DNA of 64,000 nt from Hyperoodon ampullatus (Eukaryota > Chordata > Mammalia > Artiodactyla > Ziphiidae): assembly GCA_949752795.1 (NCBI GenBank), contig OX457064.1, positions 44,760,368 through 44,824,367 on the forward strand, written 5' to 3'. Below are positions 11,375-23,439 of this stretch, piece by piece. The first letter of the stretch is position 1. Every line of letters starts with the position of its first letter. The notes under the pieces were generated by a model. That model did not search any database and was not told the DNA's origin. It worked only from the letters and a program-made list of their open reading frames with translations. A program made the position numbers and the translations under genes.

Positions 11375-12055
11375 TTCAGGCTGGGAAACAGAAACCACTA
11401 CAGGTATCCAAGCAGAGAAGGACTTAGCACTGTGAATTAAGTGCTTACAAAATAATCAGAAGGGTTGGAGGAGTGGAAGTCAGAGAACCACCACAGGACA
11501 ATTGGTTTTAAGTTCACATCATTGTCCCGAGAGGCAGAGGTCTGGCAGCGGCTGTTGTTGCTGTCCCCTCTGCCATCACCTTGGCTGCCCATGCTACTAA
11601 GGAGTAGTGTTTAGAATATGACTTCTGCAGATACTCACATCTCTTGGAAATTGTTTGTGAGCAGCCACCGTATCCACTGTTGTAAGATAACCTCTTGTCC
11701 GACTTCCACTTTCCAAATCTCTCATGAGTGCATCTCATTGGCACAAGTAACATTACCTCTGGAACCCTAGCTGCTATGGAGTCTGGAAAGTGTGGTCACC
11801 TGCCTTCTGGCCATTGTGATAAGGAGGTGAGAATGTACTTCAGATGTCAAAACCAAATCTAAAGCACCAAGAGTCAACAGCAACAAAACAGAAGGAGTCT
11901 TGGACCCAGAACCTGTGGAGTACCCAGCCAATCCTGGAGCATACACCAGGAGTTTAAATGAGAGAGCAATAAACTGTTGCCTTTTTTAGTCCATCATTAT
12001 TTTGGGTTTTCTGTCACTTGTAACTTAATCTAACCTTAACTAATTCAAAGTTTCT
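11375..12055 (+). mobile_element. Possible ancient LTR-like element
   Basis: The right end has an LTR-3'-like signature: 'gcaataaactgttgcc', then 'ttgggttttctgtcacttg', then 'aacttaatctaacc'. The left part has 'gggaaacagaaaccactac'. Both resemble ancient mammalian retroelement ends, but I cannot name the family, and 11375-11760 may be a separate element or unique DNA. No gag, pol or env is readable. Confidence 0.35.
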
Positions 12056-15000
12056 CAATAGAAATGGAATGCTGCAAATAACGTGGTGTTGGATTAGTGT
12101 AAATTGCCAGGTAACAAGAACTCATTACAGTTTGGAAAGCTGGTGATCTCAATTATGTCATCAAAAACATTTGGGAACACCATCCCCAAAGGTCTCTTGG
12201 AAGGCAGTCCAGCTGCCTGCTTTTCTCAAAGCCTTAGGGAAAATAAGAATTCAAACTTTTGTTGTTGTTATTGTTGCTTTCCACAGGTTTTAGAAGTGAG
12301 AACTTTACTTAGGATAGAATTGGCTAGGGGCAAGCTGAGATAGAGGCAATATTGTTCTGATAAGCTCAACCATCTCTGCCTCTAACTGGGATGCAAACTG
12401 AGAGTTTAAGGCCTTGCAGGTTAAACAGCCGACTACTTCTCTTACCCAAAACATGGCAGCAACTTTAGCAGGATATAAAGCAATTTCCAAGCCAACTATG
12501 ACAGCAAAGCCAGTTTTGATAATTGCAAAGGACCAGTGATGGCTCTGTACTTATAATTTTCCCCTTTTCCTAATGGGAAATTCTATTTCTACTTCACCAT
12601 TGGATGCAGTGAAGGGGAAAATAATTTGTATTTTATTTTGTAGCTTCTCAGACCGTGACTTATCATATCCAGACTTAATGTATCGTATCACCCAGACACG
12701 CTGGACTTTGAGCTGGATGCTGGAATTGGATGGGACTTTGGCACTGGGTTCCTTCAGGAGAGACAGAGTTTGTTCCACATGTAAGAGGAAAGAATCTATA
12801 GGTGGCTAAAGAGGCAGAGTGTGTCAGAGCCTGCTGGTTGCCCCGTAGTATCTCTTCCTTCTTCCATGGTGCCACACCTCTAGTTTTTGGCTCAGCACAG
12901 CCCAACATTGAGTGCATTTCCCAGTTTAACTTGATGTTTTATGGCTTTCTAACTAAGTCTAGTCAATAGTACTTAAGCAGAAATGTAATGAAACTCCTTA
13001 ATGACAATGCGTACACGCCCTTTGCCTCTTCTCCATCCCTTCCTCTAGCTTGTTCCCTACATGTTGATAATTACCGTCTTGGACCATGAGAACTCATTTT
13101 TTTCCTCATTGATTACCTTTTTAGAAAATTGTTTTCTAAAGAATCTGAGAATTGAAAAAACAGCATGTATTCAATGATTAGCTTATTGATAACATCGTAC
13201 AAGATAAACTTTTGCCAAACTCAGAGAGATAGGCACAATTTAGGATTTTCTTTTGAATTCAGAATAGGAGAAACATTTCTTCATGTTGTTCTTCTGTTAG
13301 CTTTCATTTTGGTTGATACAAGAATCTTAGTTTTATGTATTATGGAAATGATCATAAATTTTCACTCAGACACACAACTAGTATTCCATACCTGCTTTGT
13401 AAGACATGACTTTTATTCCCTTAGAAGGAAGCAAAATAAATATAGAGGAAGGATTTACTTATAATACAAAATACCTCATTCAATTTTTCAATTAAGAAAG
13501 AAAGAATTGAATGTAACTATCTCAACCCCAGCTTATATTCTTTATTTTTCTCTGGTGTCTCTTTTGCCTTAAGCAAAGAAAAGGATTAATTCTGCAGTAG
13601 TAATTCAAATAGAATTACTTGCTAAAAATCCTCTGCCAAGATCAGTGAAAGGGGATTAATTTTAAGCTGCCCTAATCAGAATATTTTTAAGTAAAAGCAA
13701 ATCAAGAAACAACTATTAACACTATAGGCATATCCATTTTGATATCATTTGTAATATCTATTTTCTCTTAAAATTACTTATAAACAATTATCTTTTACCT
13801 TTTTTGGCAAAAAGGTTTTGAATGGCAAAATACACCACTGAAGATACTAAGTTCCTCAATTTGTATGATAGTATTCTATATCACTATATGGAATATATCC
13901 TTTTTGGGTAAAACCAATATATGATTATTTCTCAATTCCTCTCATATTTCCATATTTTTTCATTTTGGGGAAAGACCAGGTCTCTGCCTAATGGCTATGA
14001 TTTTCTTCCTTTCATTTCAGTGCTGACAAAAGTAGCCTAAATCCTCTTTTCAGATTTTGAAGTGGCACTGTGGGCATTTAAACCTTATTTTTGGGAATTA
14101 AGTATATTCTATCCAAAGAGGAAACCAGAATAGATGGAAAATAAAGACCCTTGGAACAGGGAATCAGCACAGAGATATCTTCAGCATATTTCTGGATTTC
14201 CAGAATTTCCAAAGCAAACTCAAAATATCAGGATAATATGATAAAGAAACTACTGTTTCTTCTCTTATTCTTTAGGGATTATATCTTGATAGCACTGGTT
14301 TTGATTTAACATCTCTTTTCCAAATTCAGTGCCTCTCATACCACAATTGACCCAGGACTGGCATTTTTTTTATTGTTTACACTGAAGCTGAAATAGTTCT
14401 CATGAATCTATGCCTCTCCGTGGAATCAGATAACTTATTAGAGTCTATGTATGTTTTGGGTTGCAGGGGCAAGAAAGTAGAGCTGTTCTGAAGACTTATG
14501 GTATATTCAGGAAGACAAATGTCTAGTGTTGGGAGAAATGAATACAGAATTCGGAGTCTGGAAGGTCAGAAGCAGTCATCAAGTTCAACACTGCAAATAT
14601 AAGGTGAGGTCTTAGTCTCTGGCAGATGCTGCATGCTTTTTACCCTGCTTTATATTATTTCTGGGTGTACCCTAAAAGGACTTTAGAGACTGCAGGCAAA
14701 TCCTCTTTGGCTAAGACTAGAGTAGAATATGCATCGACACAGATTTCTTCAGGGTAAGCCCTGGCAGCTGATAAAACCAAAAGGGGAAAGGAGAATATTT
14801 GGGGTGGAGCAATTTATCCTTAGAATTCCTATCTCTTCACAAATAACATATACTAAGTGATTTACCTCATTAATCCCAGAATGAATAATATTCTTTCATA
14901 CTTTTAGAATTTCCATTTCCCTGTTATGCATTTTAATCATTTTCTATTCATAAGCATAAACATATGAGGCAGAGAGTATGAAAGAAAAATTGTTTCTACT

Positions 15001-16082
15001 GTATGGACATGATATATCTTTCTTAGACTCTGGCTTTTCACCACCAGCTGAACATTTCTTAAGATAATGATGGAAATGGTATTCTTTCTCTTAGAGCACC
15101 TAGTGTCATTCATTTACTTTCTTTTATAGCTATTTATAAACTGTTGACCAGAAGGCAAAATTTTTTTGAAAAAACAGTCTCCTGTTCCTTACTTTGGTAG
15201 TAGTTAAAGTGGAATAAATACTTTGGGGGAAGTTTTTATATTAAAATACTGTAGATTGTCATAATGATCTCAAGTACCTCAAGATTAACCAGTTAGATTT
15301 TAAAAATACAATTGAAATTTGATGCACATCTAAATAAAAAAAGTAGTGTTATACCTCACTCAAACTTCTGCTCTTATAGATTAAAAAGAAAATTATGAAC
15401 TTCAAGGTAATTTAGTTTCAAAACTTGTGATTTATTTGTATCACCTGAGTAATAACAACAAAAAAACTGAACTAGGTGCTGTGCCTTCACATTTTTGAAA
15501 AAAGTAAGCATACCCACATATAATACCAGCACCCCAATAAATAGATTTCCAATTAGGACTCTTCCTGTCCACTATATTAAAGATGTAGGATTTTAAACAC
15601 TCGTTCTTCCCTCTAAGGGAGAAACCACTAGGTAAATGTTGCCACAGCTAGTAAAATGCGACTATCTAGCAGAATCACTGGTCAGTTGGCATTTACCAAG
15701 ATCTCACTGTGCTTGGAATCCAAAAAAAACCTCATGATCTTTTCCTTAAATCAATTCAGGCGCAGGATATAAAGCAAAATCTTAAAATATTTCTAATGCA
15801 ATAAATACTTTCCAGATGTTTTAAAAACTGAACTATTGATTTCATATTAAACCAAACAGCAGAAGGGGTGAAGTTAATCAAGGAAGGTGAGGAAGCTGAG
15901 TTTTGGACCAGGTTTAGAAAAATAGAAATATTTTCCATTTATGAACTCTATTTTTGTTTATAGATGAAAGATCTTACTTGAAAGATCTTCTTAAAAATGT
16001 GATTTGAGAAAGTAATTTTGTACATACTAGCATTTCCTTATCTGTTCTACATTTTATTAAATACAAGAAGCTCTGTTTTGTC
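12056..16082. other. Long unique AT-rich stretch
   Basis: Four kilobases with no repeat I can name and no open frame above about 100 codons. The longer frames (for example 13165-13464, 99 codons, plus) lack recognised domains. The low repeat density stands out against the repeat-rich blocks elsewhere. Confidence 0.45.
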
Positions 16083-16203
16083 TTTCCCTTTAAACTCTGA
16101 GCTCCTTGAAAACAGGGATAATGCCTGGAGCCCCAGCATCCGGCACAATGCCAAGTGGAAACTGAAAGCTCCACAAATATTTATGAGATTGATTGTTGAA
16201 TCA
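16083..16203 (+). mobile_element. L2 LINE 3' end
   Basis: 'cttgaaaacagggataatg', then 'gccccagcatccggcacaat', then 'ctccacaaatatttatgaga' and 'ttgttgaat' form the L2 3' tail in sense orientation, diverged. Confidence 0.65.
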
Positions 16204-16248
16204 ATTCAGTTGTACCATTACGGTACAAGATAAACTGTTTATGTGGGG

Positions 16249-16265
16249 TGTGTGTGTGTGTGTGT
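16249..16265. repeat. Short (GT)n run
   Basis: About eight GT units. Just upstream, at 16210-16216 and 16222-16228, a 7-bp inverted repeat (TTGTACC / GGTACAA, 5-nt loop) can be read. Confidence 0.9.
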
Positions 16266-16399
16266 TTGGGGCACCTTTACAACAAGTGGGTACTGCTTGA
16301 TGTAGGGTTAGAGAATAAAATCCTAGTCATAAAAATGGCACTTCGGGAATTAAAGGAAACTTGACTCAACCCCTAATTTCTGATTCCCTTCACACATTT

Positions 16400-16735
16400 C
16401 CCAAGTCATTATTCAGCACTGATGGTGCAGTGGCGACAAGAAGACCTGAGGAGTATCCATACCCAAATTATCATTGGAGAAAGACTTGACCTGTATCGTG
16501 CAAGATCCTTGGGAGCGGAAGAGTGGCCAGTGCAGATGGCGAGGCACAGGTGTTCTCTGCTTGGCACTGGCAGTAGCCCATTTCCGACAGGCTGCTGCAC
16601 TGGGCACGATCTGAGGCTCCCAGGTGGTCTTCAAGGACAGCCTGCACTGCAGCCAACTTGTTCTGCTGAGGTCAGGGAGAGGGCTTGGGCACACAACCAG
16701 GGATCCAAAGAAGGTAGAAGTGAATTATTAGAGGG
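16400..16735. other. GC-richer unidentified block
   Basis: Clearly richer in G and C than its surroundings and open on both strands: 107 codons plus (16422-16745), and 93 and 61 codons minus. No frame gives a domain I recognise. It may be a decayed processed pseudogene fragment, an unrecognised old repeat, or an exon. Without similarity data I make no functional claim. Confidence 0.35.
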
Positions 16736-16739
16736 CAAG

Positions 16740-17308
16740 AGTTAGCATTTGGGAATATGATTCCTGACTAGTGATAAAGAAATGATTAATTCTCTCAGGA
16801 GAGTTGTGCTGTACTTAATTCTACTTTAAGGTCAGTGGGTACTTTGAATGAATATTAAAGAGAAAAGATTTTATTACTAACACCTTAATATAATGTTTAC
16901 TTTAAAATTTGGCAAATGACTGAATCTCTGCCCCAGGGGTATATAATTTCTGTGGCATCTCATCACCTACATTTTCTTTGAAGTCCTAATAACAGCTGCC
17001 CAGACACAAATTGAGACAGTCATCGTGATGGGGACCTCCTGCATCTCTGCTTATGCTGGGTTCTGCAACTTCAGGCTCTTGCAAGACTGTGGGAATTATT
17101 AAACTTAGGCCAGACATTCCATCCTAGCCTGGTACAGAAAGACCTTTACTCCAAAGTCCCAATAAGAAAGATGAGGTCAGGTCATTACCTCCATGCCTAC
17201 TTCACTTTATATCCTTTAATGCCTCCTAATATGCAAGATCACCTTAATGACCTATTCTGCTTTTCAATCATCTTCAAAATCTGGGAATTGTCCTCTCTTC
17301 TTCACTCC
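16740..17308. other. Unique DNA
   Basis: No repeat or exon recognised. Confidence 0.4.
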
Positions 17309-17350
<42 letters not shown>

Positions 17351-17352
17351 CC
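17309..17352. repeat. (CA)n microsatellite
   Basis: About 20 nearly pure CA units with one CG interruption near the right end. The long pure run makes length polymorphism likely. Confidence 0.97.
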
Positions 17353-18347
17353 CCTTGCCAACTGCTTAAACTTTGTTGCTTATATTTTCTGCTTCTTGTA
17401 ACACAAACTCTACATCTTTAAGCTCTTCAAACAATGGTTCCTCTTCTATAAGTCTAGTGACATATAGCTCAATACAAATGATGATGATATTCATATTTTC
17501 CACACTTTACTATGTCTGAAATAGGAATCTATATTAAATCCATGCTGTTTTACAGTTATGATTTGTAATTTTAAAAATTCTTGGTAGGACATAAATTAAT
17601 GGGTGTCTTAGCCCTGAGAACATCATAGATTAGGTGAAATATGGTAATTCTTCTGAAGAGAATCCACATATCACCTTTTCTTGAGTGGATGCTTTCCACT
17701 TTTCTACAAGCTTCACAATGTGCCTTGCCCCCTTGCTAGTGAGTTTGGTCTCTTCTTCGAGATCTACAGAGTCTTGTGTAGACCTCTACTATCCTATAAG
17801 ATCACAGTACATTGTAAGGAGGTACTTATAAATCTGTCTGAAACTTTAGACTGGGTATTAGTTTACATGTATGGGGTATCTCTTATTGACTTATTTATTC
17901 TCTTTTAAATAAAATAAGGCTTAGTAAAATTGGGAGAAACAAAAATGCACATTGTGAAAGTCAGTTACTTGAGAAGTGAGATGGCACTAAGTGGAAAAAT
18001 ATTCTTTCTAATAAGTATCACCAGCAGTTTTCCTTGTTTCTCTCATGGCTCTTTGTCAACAGAGTTGAGGAGATTTGTATCTGTTATATTTGTGGTTCCG
18101 AATGAAAATAAAATTAATCTTTATAATTATAGTAATGTCTTTCATATACATTATTACTTGAATTCCAATGGAAGTTTTATAAGAATTTACTTTGTTCCTT
18201 TATGGTGGTAAGTCTGATGAATTTACTCTTTTGTTCCTGATTTTTTTCTGCTGATTCTTATACTGTCTTAAATTTGCTAAGTCACTATAAGTATATGTTA
18301 AGAGGACGATTTAGAGGTGGAACTATAATCCTTTCGGAAGTCCTATT
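17353..18347. other. Unique AT-rich DNA
   Basis: Open frames of 75 and 93 codons (17681-17908 and 17930-18211, plus) have no recognised content. No repeat named. Confidence 0.4.
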
Positions 18348-18587
18348 AAAAATTATTATGGGGCTTCCCTGGTGGCGCAGTGGTTGAGAGTCCGCCTGCC
18401 AATACAGGGGACGCGGGTTCGTGCCCCAGTCCGGGAGGATCCCACATGCCACGGAGCGGCTGGGCCCGTGAGCCATGGCCGCTGAATCTGCACGTCCGGA
18501 GCCTGTGCTCCGCAACGGGAGAGGCCACAACAGTGAGAGGCCCGTGTACCGCAAAAAAAAAAAAAAAAAAAAAAAAAAATTATTATG
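18348..18587 (+). mobile_element. CHR-2-type SINE with perfect TSD
   Basis: Starts GGGCTTCCCTGGTGGCGCAG at 18361. The tRNA-like head carries a polymerase III A box TGGCGCAGTGG (18373-18383) and a B-box-like GGTTCGTGCCC (18416-18426). A short unique body ('gagccatggccgctgaatc') is followed by a 27-nt A tail (18553-18579). The TSD is AAAAATTATTATG at 18348-18360 and 18575-18587, identical in both copies. The clean TSD and unbroken tail indicate a recent insertion. Open frames of 60-89 codons across it in both strands are SINE artefacts. Confidence 0.96.
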
Positions 18588-19150
18588 ATTTCACACCTTT
18601 AATTCTCAAGCACTCTTTTTACCTTCTCTAATGCCCTGTGAGGGTGATTGAAACATAAAACTTACTTTAATGAGGATGTTTGTGTAGGGAGTATGAAACA
18701 TTTTTAAGTGGATATTAACACAAACTATTATATTTATCAATATAAATGCTATCTTTGGAAAACTCAATACTAACCTGTATATAGAAAGAATTTGAAAAAT
18801 CTAAGTAATCAAAAAAATACTTCCTTACAAATCAGTGAATATTGTATTTGGATCATGAAATGTTTATTTAGGGTTTGGGCTTTGTTCAAAACAAAATGTT
18901 TTCTGTAAGGAAAAAAGTAAAAAACACTACTTGTTTTTCAACGATTTGTTTAACTTGATGTATAAGAACATATGCATATATGTTGAACATTGGTTGTATA
19001 TACATAGCTGAAATGTTTATATGCCAATATAGGGAAGCATAAAACATTTCTCCATAACTGGTCAACTTTCTATGCACCATTAAAAACCAAAGATCACATC
19101 AATATGTCAACAGTTAATATTTTATATTTCTAAAGTATAACATGAACACT
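18588..19150. other. Unique AT-rich DNA
   Basis: Nothing recognised. Confidence 0.4.
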
Positions 19151-19600
19151 AGTGGGTTCTTTTATATGCTTTGCTTTTGCAAGTGATGAAGGTGATGGCT
19201 TTTCCCATGCTGAAGTGTCTGATGTCAACCAGAATATTCTTGAGTCAGTTTTCCTCACCCTCATCGTGCTCTGTGGGCCATATCTCTGGGTCCAGTGATC
19301 TGGAAAGTGAGATCTCTAGTATTGATGAGGGCACAGTTCATAATCCTTTGGCAGCCACTCTGTCTTGAGCAAAGTGGAAACTTTGTGACAGCATCAAAAT
19401 GCTCAGACCAATTTTCACAGAAGTTGGCAGGTCCTTCTGACTATACCCCAGTTAAAAGTTGGGTTGTGCAAGTTAGGAAAAAAATTGTTTACACCAGAAA
19501 GAGGAAAGAGAGTGCCGTATTAATTCCCTTGGGGCTATTGCTGTTGCAATTCACGATTCTTTTGAAGTGTAGAATCTCGAGGCTTACTACCTTTGAGTAC
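19151..19600 (+). other. Coding-like orphan segment, unidentified
   Basis: Three plus-strand frames in succession read as if they were pieces of one polypeptide. First comes an acidic piece near 19175-19250 (SDEGDGFSHAEVSDVN). A Ser/Glu-rich piece in another frame follows at about 19255-19365 (GSSDLESEISSIDEG), and then a basic piece at about 19365-19550 (VVQVRKKIVYTRKRK). Switches and stops separate them, as in a processed pseudogene. I do not recognise the parent, see no poly(A) tail before the SINE at 19661, and cannot exclude chance. Call it a candidate pseudogene only. Confidence 0.3.
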
Positions 19601-19646
19601 AGAACATTTTTCTGAATTAGTGTTGTTTTCAACATTTTGTATTTTT

Positions 19647-19877
19647 AAAAATGTACTTGAGGGCTTCCCTGGTGGCGCAGTGGTTGAGAGTCCGCCTGCC
19701 GATGCAGGGGACACGGGTTCGTGCCCTGGTCCGGGAAAACCCCACGTGCCGCGGAGCGGCTGGGCCCGTGAGCCATGGCCGCTGAGCCTGCGTGTCCGGA
19801 GCCTGTGCTCCACAACGGGAGAGGCCACAGCAGTGAGAGGCCCGTGTACAGCAAAAAAAAAAAAAAAATGTACTTGA
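19647..19877 (+). mobile_element. CHR-2-type SINE with perfect TSD
   Basis: Same structure as the copy at 18361 (head at 19661, A-rich tail to about 19868), only about 1.1 kb away and in the same orientation. The TSD is AAAAATGTACTTGA at 19647-19660 and 19864-19877, with no mismatch. The different TSD shows an independent insertion, not a duplication. Confidence 0.96.
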
Positions 19878-20989
19878 GTTTTCACAATATTTCTTTATTA
19901 AAATTATATTTCTAATTTTTGGTTGTTCTTTTTTCCTTGAAATTAAGTATATTTTTTACTTAAGATGATTTTTCAATGACTTATTTTTCTTCCAAAGAAT
20001 AAGATATCAAATTCTTTTCTGCCTTGCTCATAAGGATGAATAATAGGATATAGAGAGTTTTATTTGGTAGATTAGAAATCTAGCTCAAAATCCACATTAG
20101 GCTTGTAATGATCAAAAGCTGTTACTGACTGACAGTGTTTTCTTCCAGGAAAAAGATTGATGAGGTCAGACCAGCTCATACTTTAATGGTATGCATGGAG
20201 ACAAAGCAAGAATATTGAAGTGTTACCCTCAGTATTGGTGTCTTGAAAGGAAAAACACTGTAATGACTTTAGACTGCACTTACTTCTTTTATGGAGATGT
20301 GATTCATTCAGGTTAGGGCTTAGGGGTGATGTATAGGGAACTCTAAGGTCACCTAATGACTTGGTTCAGTGGAAATATGAATTAAGCCTGCAATTCAGTC
20401 ATTATGGAAACTTTCTATATAACCCCATTTCTTAATCTGAAGAAAAAAGAAAAATGTTAATTGAAGGAGACTTGCAAATAATTAAGGAATTTCTTGGGAC
20501 CACCAATATTTATTCTCAGAAGAATATAATGGCACTTGTCTGGGCACGCCTACTTGGTCATCTTCAGAAACGCGTATTTTGATTTTTTACCCACTGGATG
20601 CCATTTATATTGCTTCCCTCATATGCAGAGCTTCTGTAGGCTTTCTCTTGAATGGACTCATTATTTAAAGATTTCCATTAATATTTATTTGCTTTATGTT
20701 GAAATGTGCTGTCCATTCAAAAGCACCTTTTAAATAATGTGAAAAAATCTGGACATGCTTATCTAGAAGCTACTCTTATCCTGGTACTGACAATAAAAAT
20801 GAGGGGGAGGTGTTTTAGTGCCATTAACATACATTTGAAGGCGATACATAGATTTAGATTTAAGTCTAGTGACATTGACTCTCAGGGAAGAAGAGATGGA
20901 TCCTGATCTCCTGTCTTACATGTAACCATGTAGACCTCGAAATCTCAAACAAGGATGATAAAAATCCCAGCCTTTAAGCACACTTTGAT
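19878..20989. other. Unique DNA
   Basis: Two modest open frames (20536-20733 and 20706-20906) have no recognised domain. No repeat named. Confidence 0.4.
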
Positions 20990-21560
20990 CTTTGCTCTCA
21001 GCAGTGCTAAACTTAGCTGTTACCTCACATGAAGAAACAAGTAAAAGAAAAGAAAGGGAAAAAGGTTAACACAAAAACTTAATTTATATTAAATCATTTG
21101 CCACTTTGCTGGTCTTTTGCAATCTGAAATGCACCTCCTTCATGCATTTTCTTTACGCATTAAAAAGGAAAAATAAAACTTGATTTGTGAAGCAAAGAAA
21201 TAATGACAGCAAACAGGGATTTTTTTTGTTTGTTCTTTGGTGTGAATTGGCATAGGCATTATGATGAAGTTAAAACGCAGAGGTTAATTGAAAAATGAGA
21301 TAAACAAAGCCCCTTGAAGGTCTCTGAATAATTTCGCCTGGCAGAATTGACAGTCTACAACCATCAAGCACTAAAACCTACTCCGAACTGCTGGAGATTA
21401 CAAAAAAAAAAAAAAAAAAAGCTAAAGTTAATTGTCTTTCTGTTCCTTCCACCTCATTTCAGCCCAATTATAACTGGGAAAAGTCATTCTGTCTAATTTG
21501 CATTAATGCACCTCCATGGAAAAAGAGCTTAGACAGTGAATTTAATTTCTTTTTTGATAT
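20990..21560. other. Repeat-free block, possible conserved non-coding DNA
   Basis: No transposon is visible. The composition ('cattaatgcacctcc', 'caaagccccttgaaggtctc', 'aatttcgcctggcag') has the mixed texture often seen in vertebrate non-coding conserved elements. It also carries a pure A19 run (21402-21420) that is not a SINE tail. Conservation is a guess made without alignment. Confidence 0.25.
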
Positions 21561-21724
21561 TATGGACATATTTAAAATACATATCACAATTCCCAAATGT
21601 AAAACTGCTTGTAAAATTCCTGGATGACAATTTTCAAATTTTCCTAAAATGTCTTTAAATTTTAGATGTTAATAAAAGGTAAACATATATTGAGGAGATC
21701 CTAAATGCCAGAGCCGGTCATAAT

Positions 21725-21885
21725 TCTGCATATAGATTATTTCTTTAATCTTCACAATAACCCCATAAAGTGGACCATTTTACTATTCCCATTTCACAGA
21801 TGAAAAAGTAGAGGTTTAGAGAGGTTACATAGCAGGGTCAAGGTCAGGCAGCTAGGAAGTGTTAGAGCTGAGATTTAAACTTATG
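21725..21885 (-). mobile_element. MIR relic, antisense
   Basis: 'ttaatcttcacaataacccc', then 'tcccatttcacagatgaaaa', then 'agagaggttacatagcaggg', then 'aggcagctaggaagtgttag' match the antisense MIR core in the expected order. Confidence 0.8.
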
Positions 21886-21917
21886 CTATCTAACAGCAAA
21901 GTATTAGATACTAATAT

Positions 21918-22093
21918 AATTTGATGATACTTTATTTTTAGTTACTTATTCCTTTTTATATTTTCTTCTCCCCACCGTGTGGTATGTGTGATCTTAGTTC
22001 CCTGACCAGGGATCGAAACTGCGCCCCTTGCATTGGAAGCATGGAGTCTTAACCACTGGACCGCCAGGTAAGTCCCAATTTGATGACACTTTA
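21918..22093 (-). mobile_element. Short CHR-related SINE, antisense, with TSD
   Basis: The head is at the right: antisense 'gggacttacctggcggtcca' ending at 22076, with 'cctgaccagggatcgaaact' as the antisense B-box region. The body is short ('gatcttagttcc') and ends in a T-rich stretch at 21935. The TSD is AATTTGATGATACTTTA (21918-21934) and AATTTGATGACACTTTA (22077-22093), one mismatch. It belongs to a different subtype from the 'gccatggccgctgag' copies. Confidence 0.88.
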
Positions 22094-23439
22094 ATATACT
22101 TATTTTGATTTTAAAATAATAGAAAAGCAAATATCAATTAAACTGCCTTTTCTTCAATCAATATAAATAGAGGAAATACCAGTGCAGTATGATCATCATT
22201 AGTTCATTTACGCATGTTTCTTTCATGGCAACTTTGCCATGAAGCTTATGTTCTCATTTCTATTATTAAATGGAAATATATTTAGGCTACTTTTGCTCAA
22301 CAGTAAAATAGGTGCAAATCAGAATCATGCTAGACATTTTGTCTCTAGTGTGAAACCAATTTAAAGGATGTCAGTATTTTCAAGGGCATTGTTTTTTATT
22401 CTTATACTCATGCAACTGATCTGATTACCGTTAGTAAAAAAAAAAAAATAGGTGTCTCCAGATATGCTTGATATCTTGGTTTTTTTTTTCTTGCAATGGT
22501 GTATTATTTTTATTGCTGTTAATTGATAGACTTGGAGCAGAAGCAGAATCTATTCAGAACCATTTATATTAATAGGTGCACTTATCCACTGAGGCCTTTA
22601 TTTTCAAAGCGCTGGGCTCATAGCCCCCTTTTGTGCTTCTTTCTGATGCCAAAGTGTTCATAATGATGAGGAGCATCTGGACGCAAACTATTGTTTCTCA
22701 TTAAAAGGATGTGTCTCCAAAGCTTTTGGGGATTCTTTGTGCTGAACAATGCAGACTCTGAACATTTTGCCCTTTTCAAAAACTGTATATGTGTGTTGTT
22801 GCTGCTGCTTCTTGCCTAAGGTACACACTTGCTTTTTGCTCAGCTTCTGAGCTTCTAAATATGAGATGGGCATGAAATCAGTGAGAGCATGTCCTTCTTT
22901 TGTTTGGCTGACATTTTGGTTTCTCTGTCTTTTCTGTTCTCTGCCATCAATAAATATAATACAATAATAAGAGTGGTAATGATCTGAATCAACAATCACT
23001 TGGGGGTAATTTTAAATATTTTGTATATTTAAACTGCTCCTTAGAATGGTGAATTCTTGGCTTATGGCAGGTTACTCCGGGACAGAAAACTGGACTGGGG
23101 GTACACACTCCTACTTGAGTCATGAACCTTCCTGGGCATTAATTTCTTTATCACCAAGAAGAGGACAATTATTTCCCTATTCCTTCCATGGGGCTCTCAT
23201 GAGCTCTATCCAGACACTGGGGAGAATTTGGCTTACTAAATCAGTCTTTCAAATCATTAGAAAAATTTCTATTTGGCCTGCACAGTATGCGTTACCTTTG
23301 GCCACGTATAACTGTGCCATCTTGTCCTTTTTTGACTTCAACATTCTCTGCCAGCTTCCTAGATTAAAGGAACGATGAGACCCGTCTAAATGAAATATGT
23401 TGTGTTTCTGCACAAAAAAGATTCATGTGAAAACAAAAT
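22094..23439. other. Unique DNA, partly conserved-looking
   Basis: Contains a perfect hairpin (22222-22243) and a poly-A run (22437-22448). 22400-23000 is repeat-free with a texture like conserved non-coding DNA ('gctgttaattgatagac', 'ccactgaggcctttatt'). The 103- and 110-codon open frames (22688-22999 minus, 23046-23378 plus) are unsupported. Confidence 0.3.

Noticed and set aside
17309..17352. Regularly spaced repeats, considered as a CRISPR-like array
   Set aside because: Plain dinucleotide repeat in a mammalian genome. No spacers anywhere in the window.
18361..18440. tRNA-like heads with A and B boxes in all the CHR-type SINEs
   Set aside because: These are SINE promoters derived from a tRNA. 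They lack a foldable cloverleaf and are not tRNA genes.
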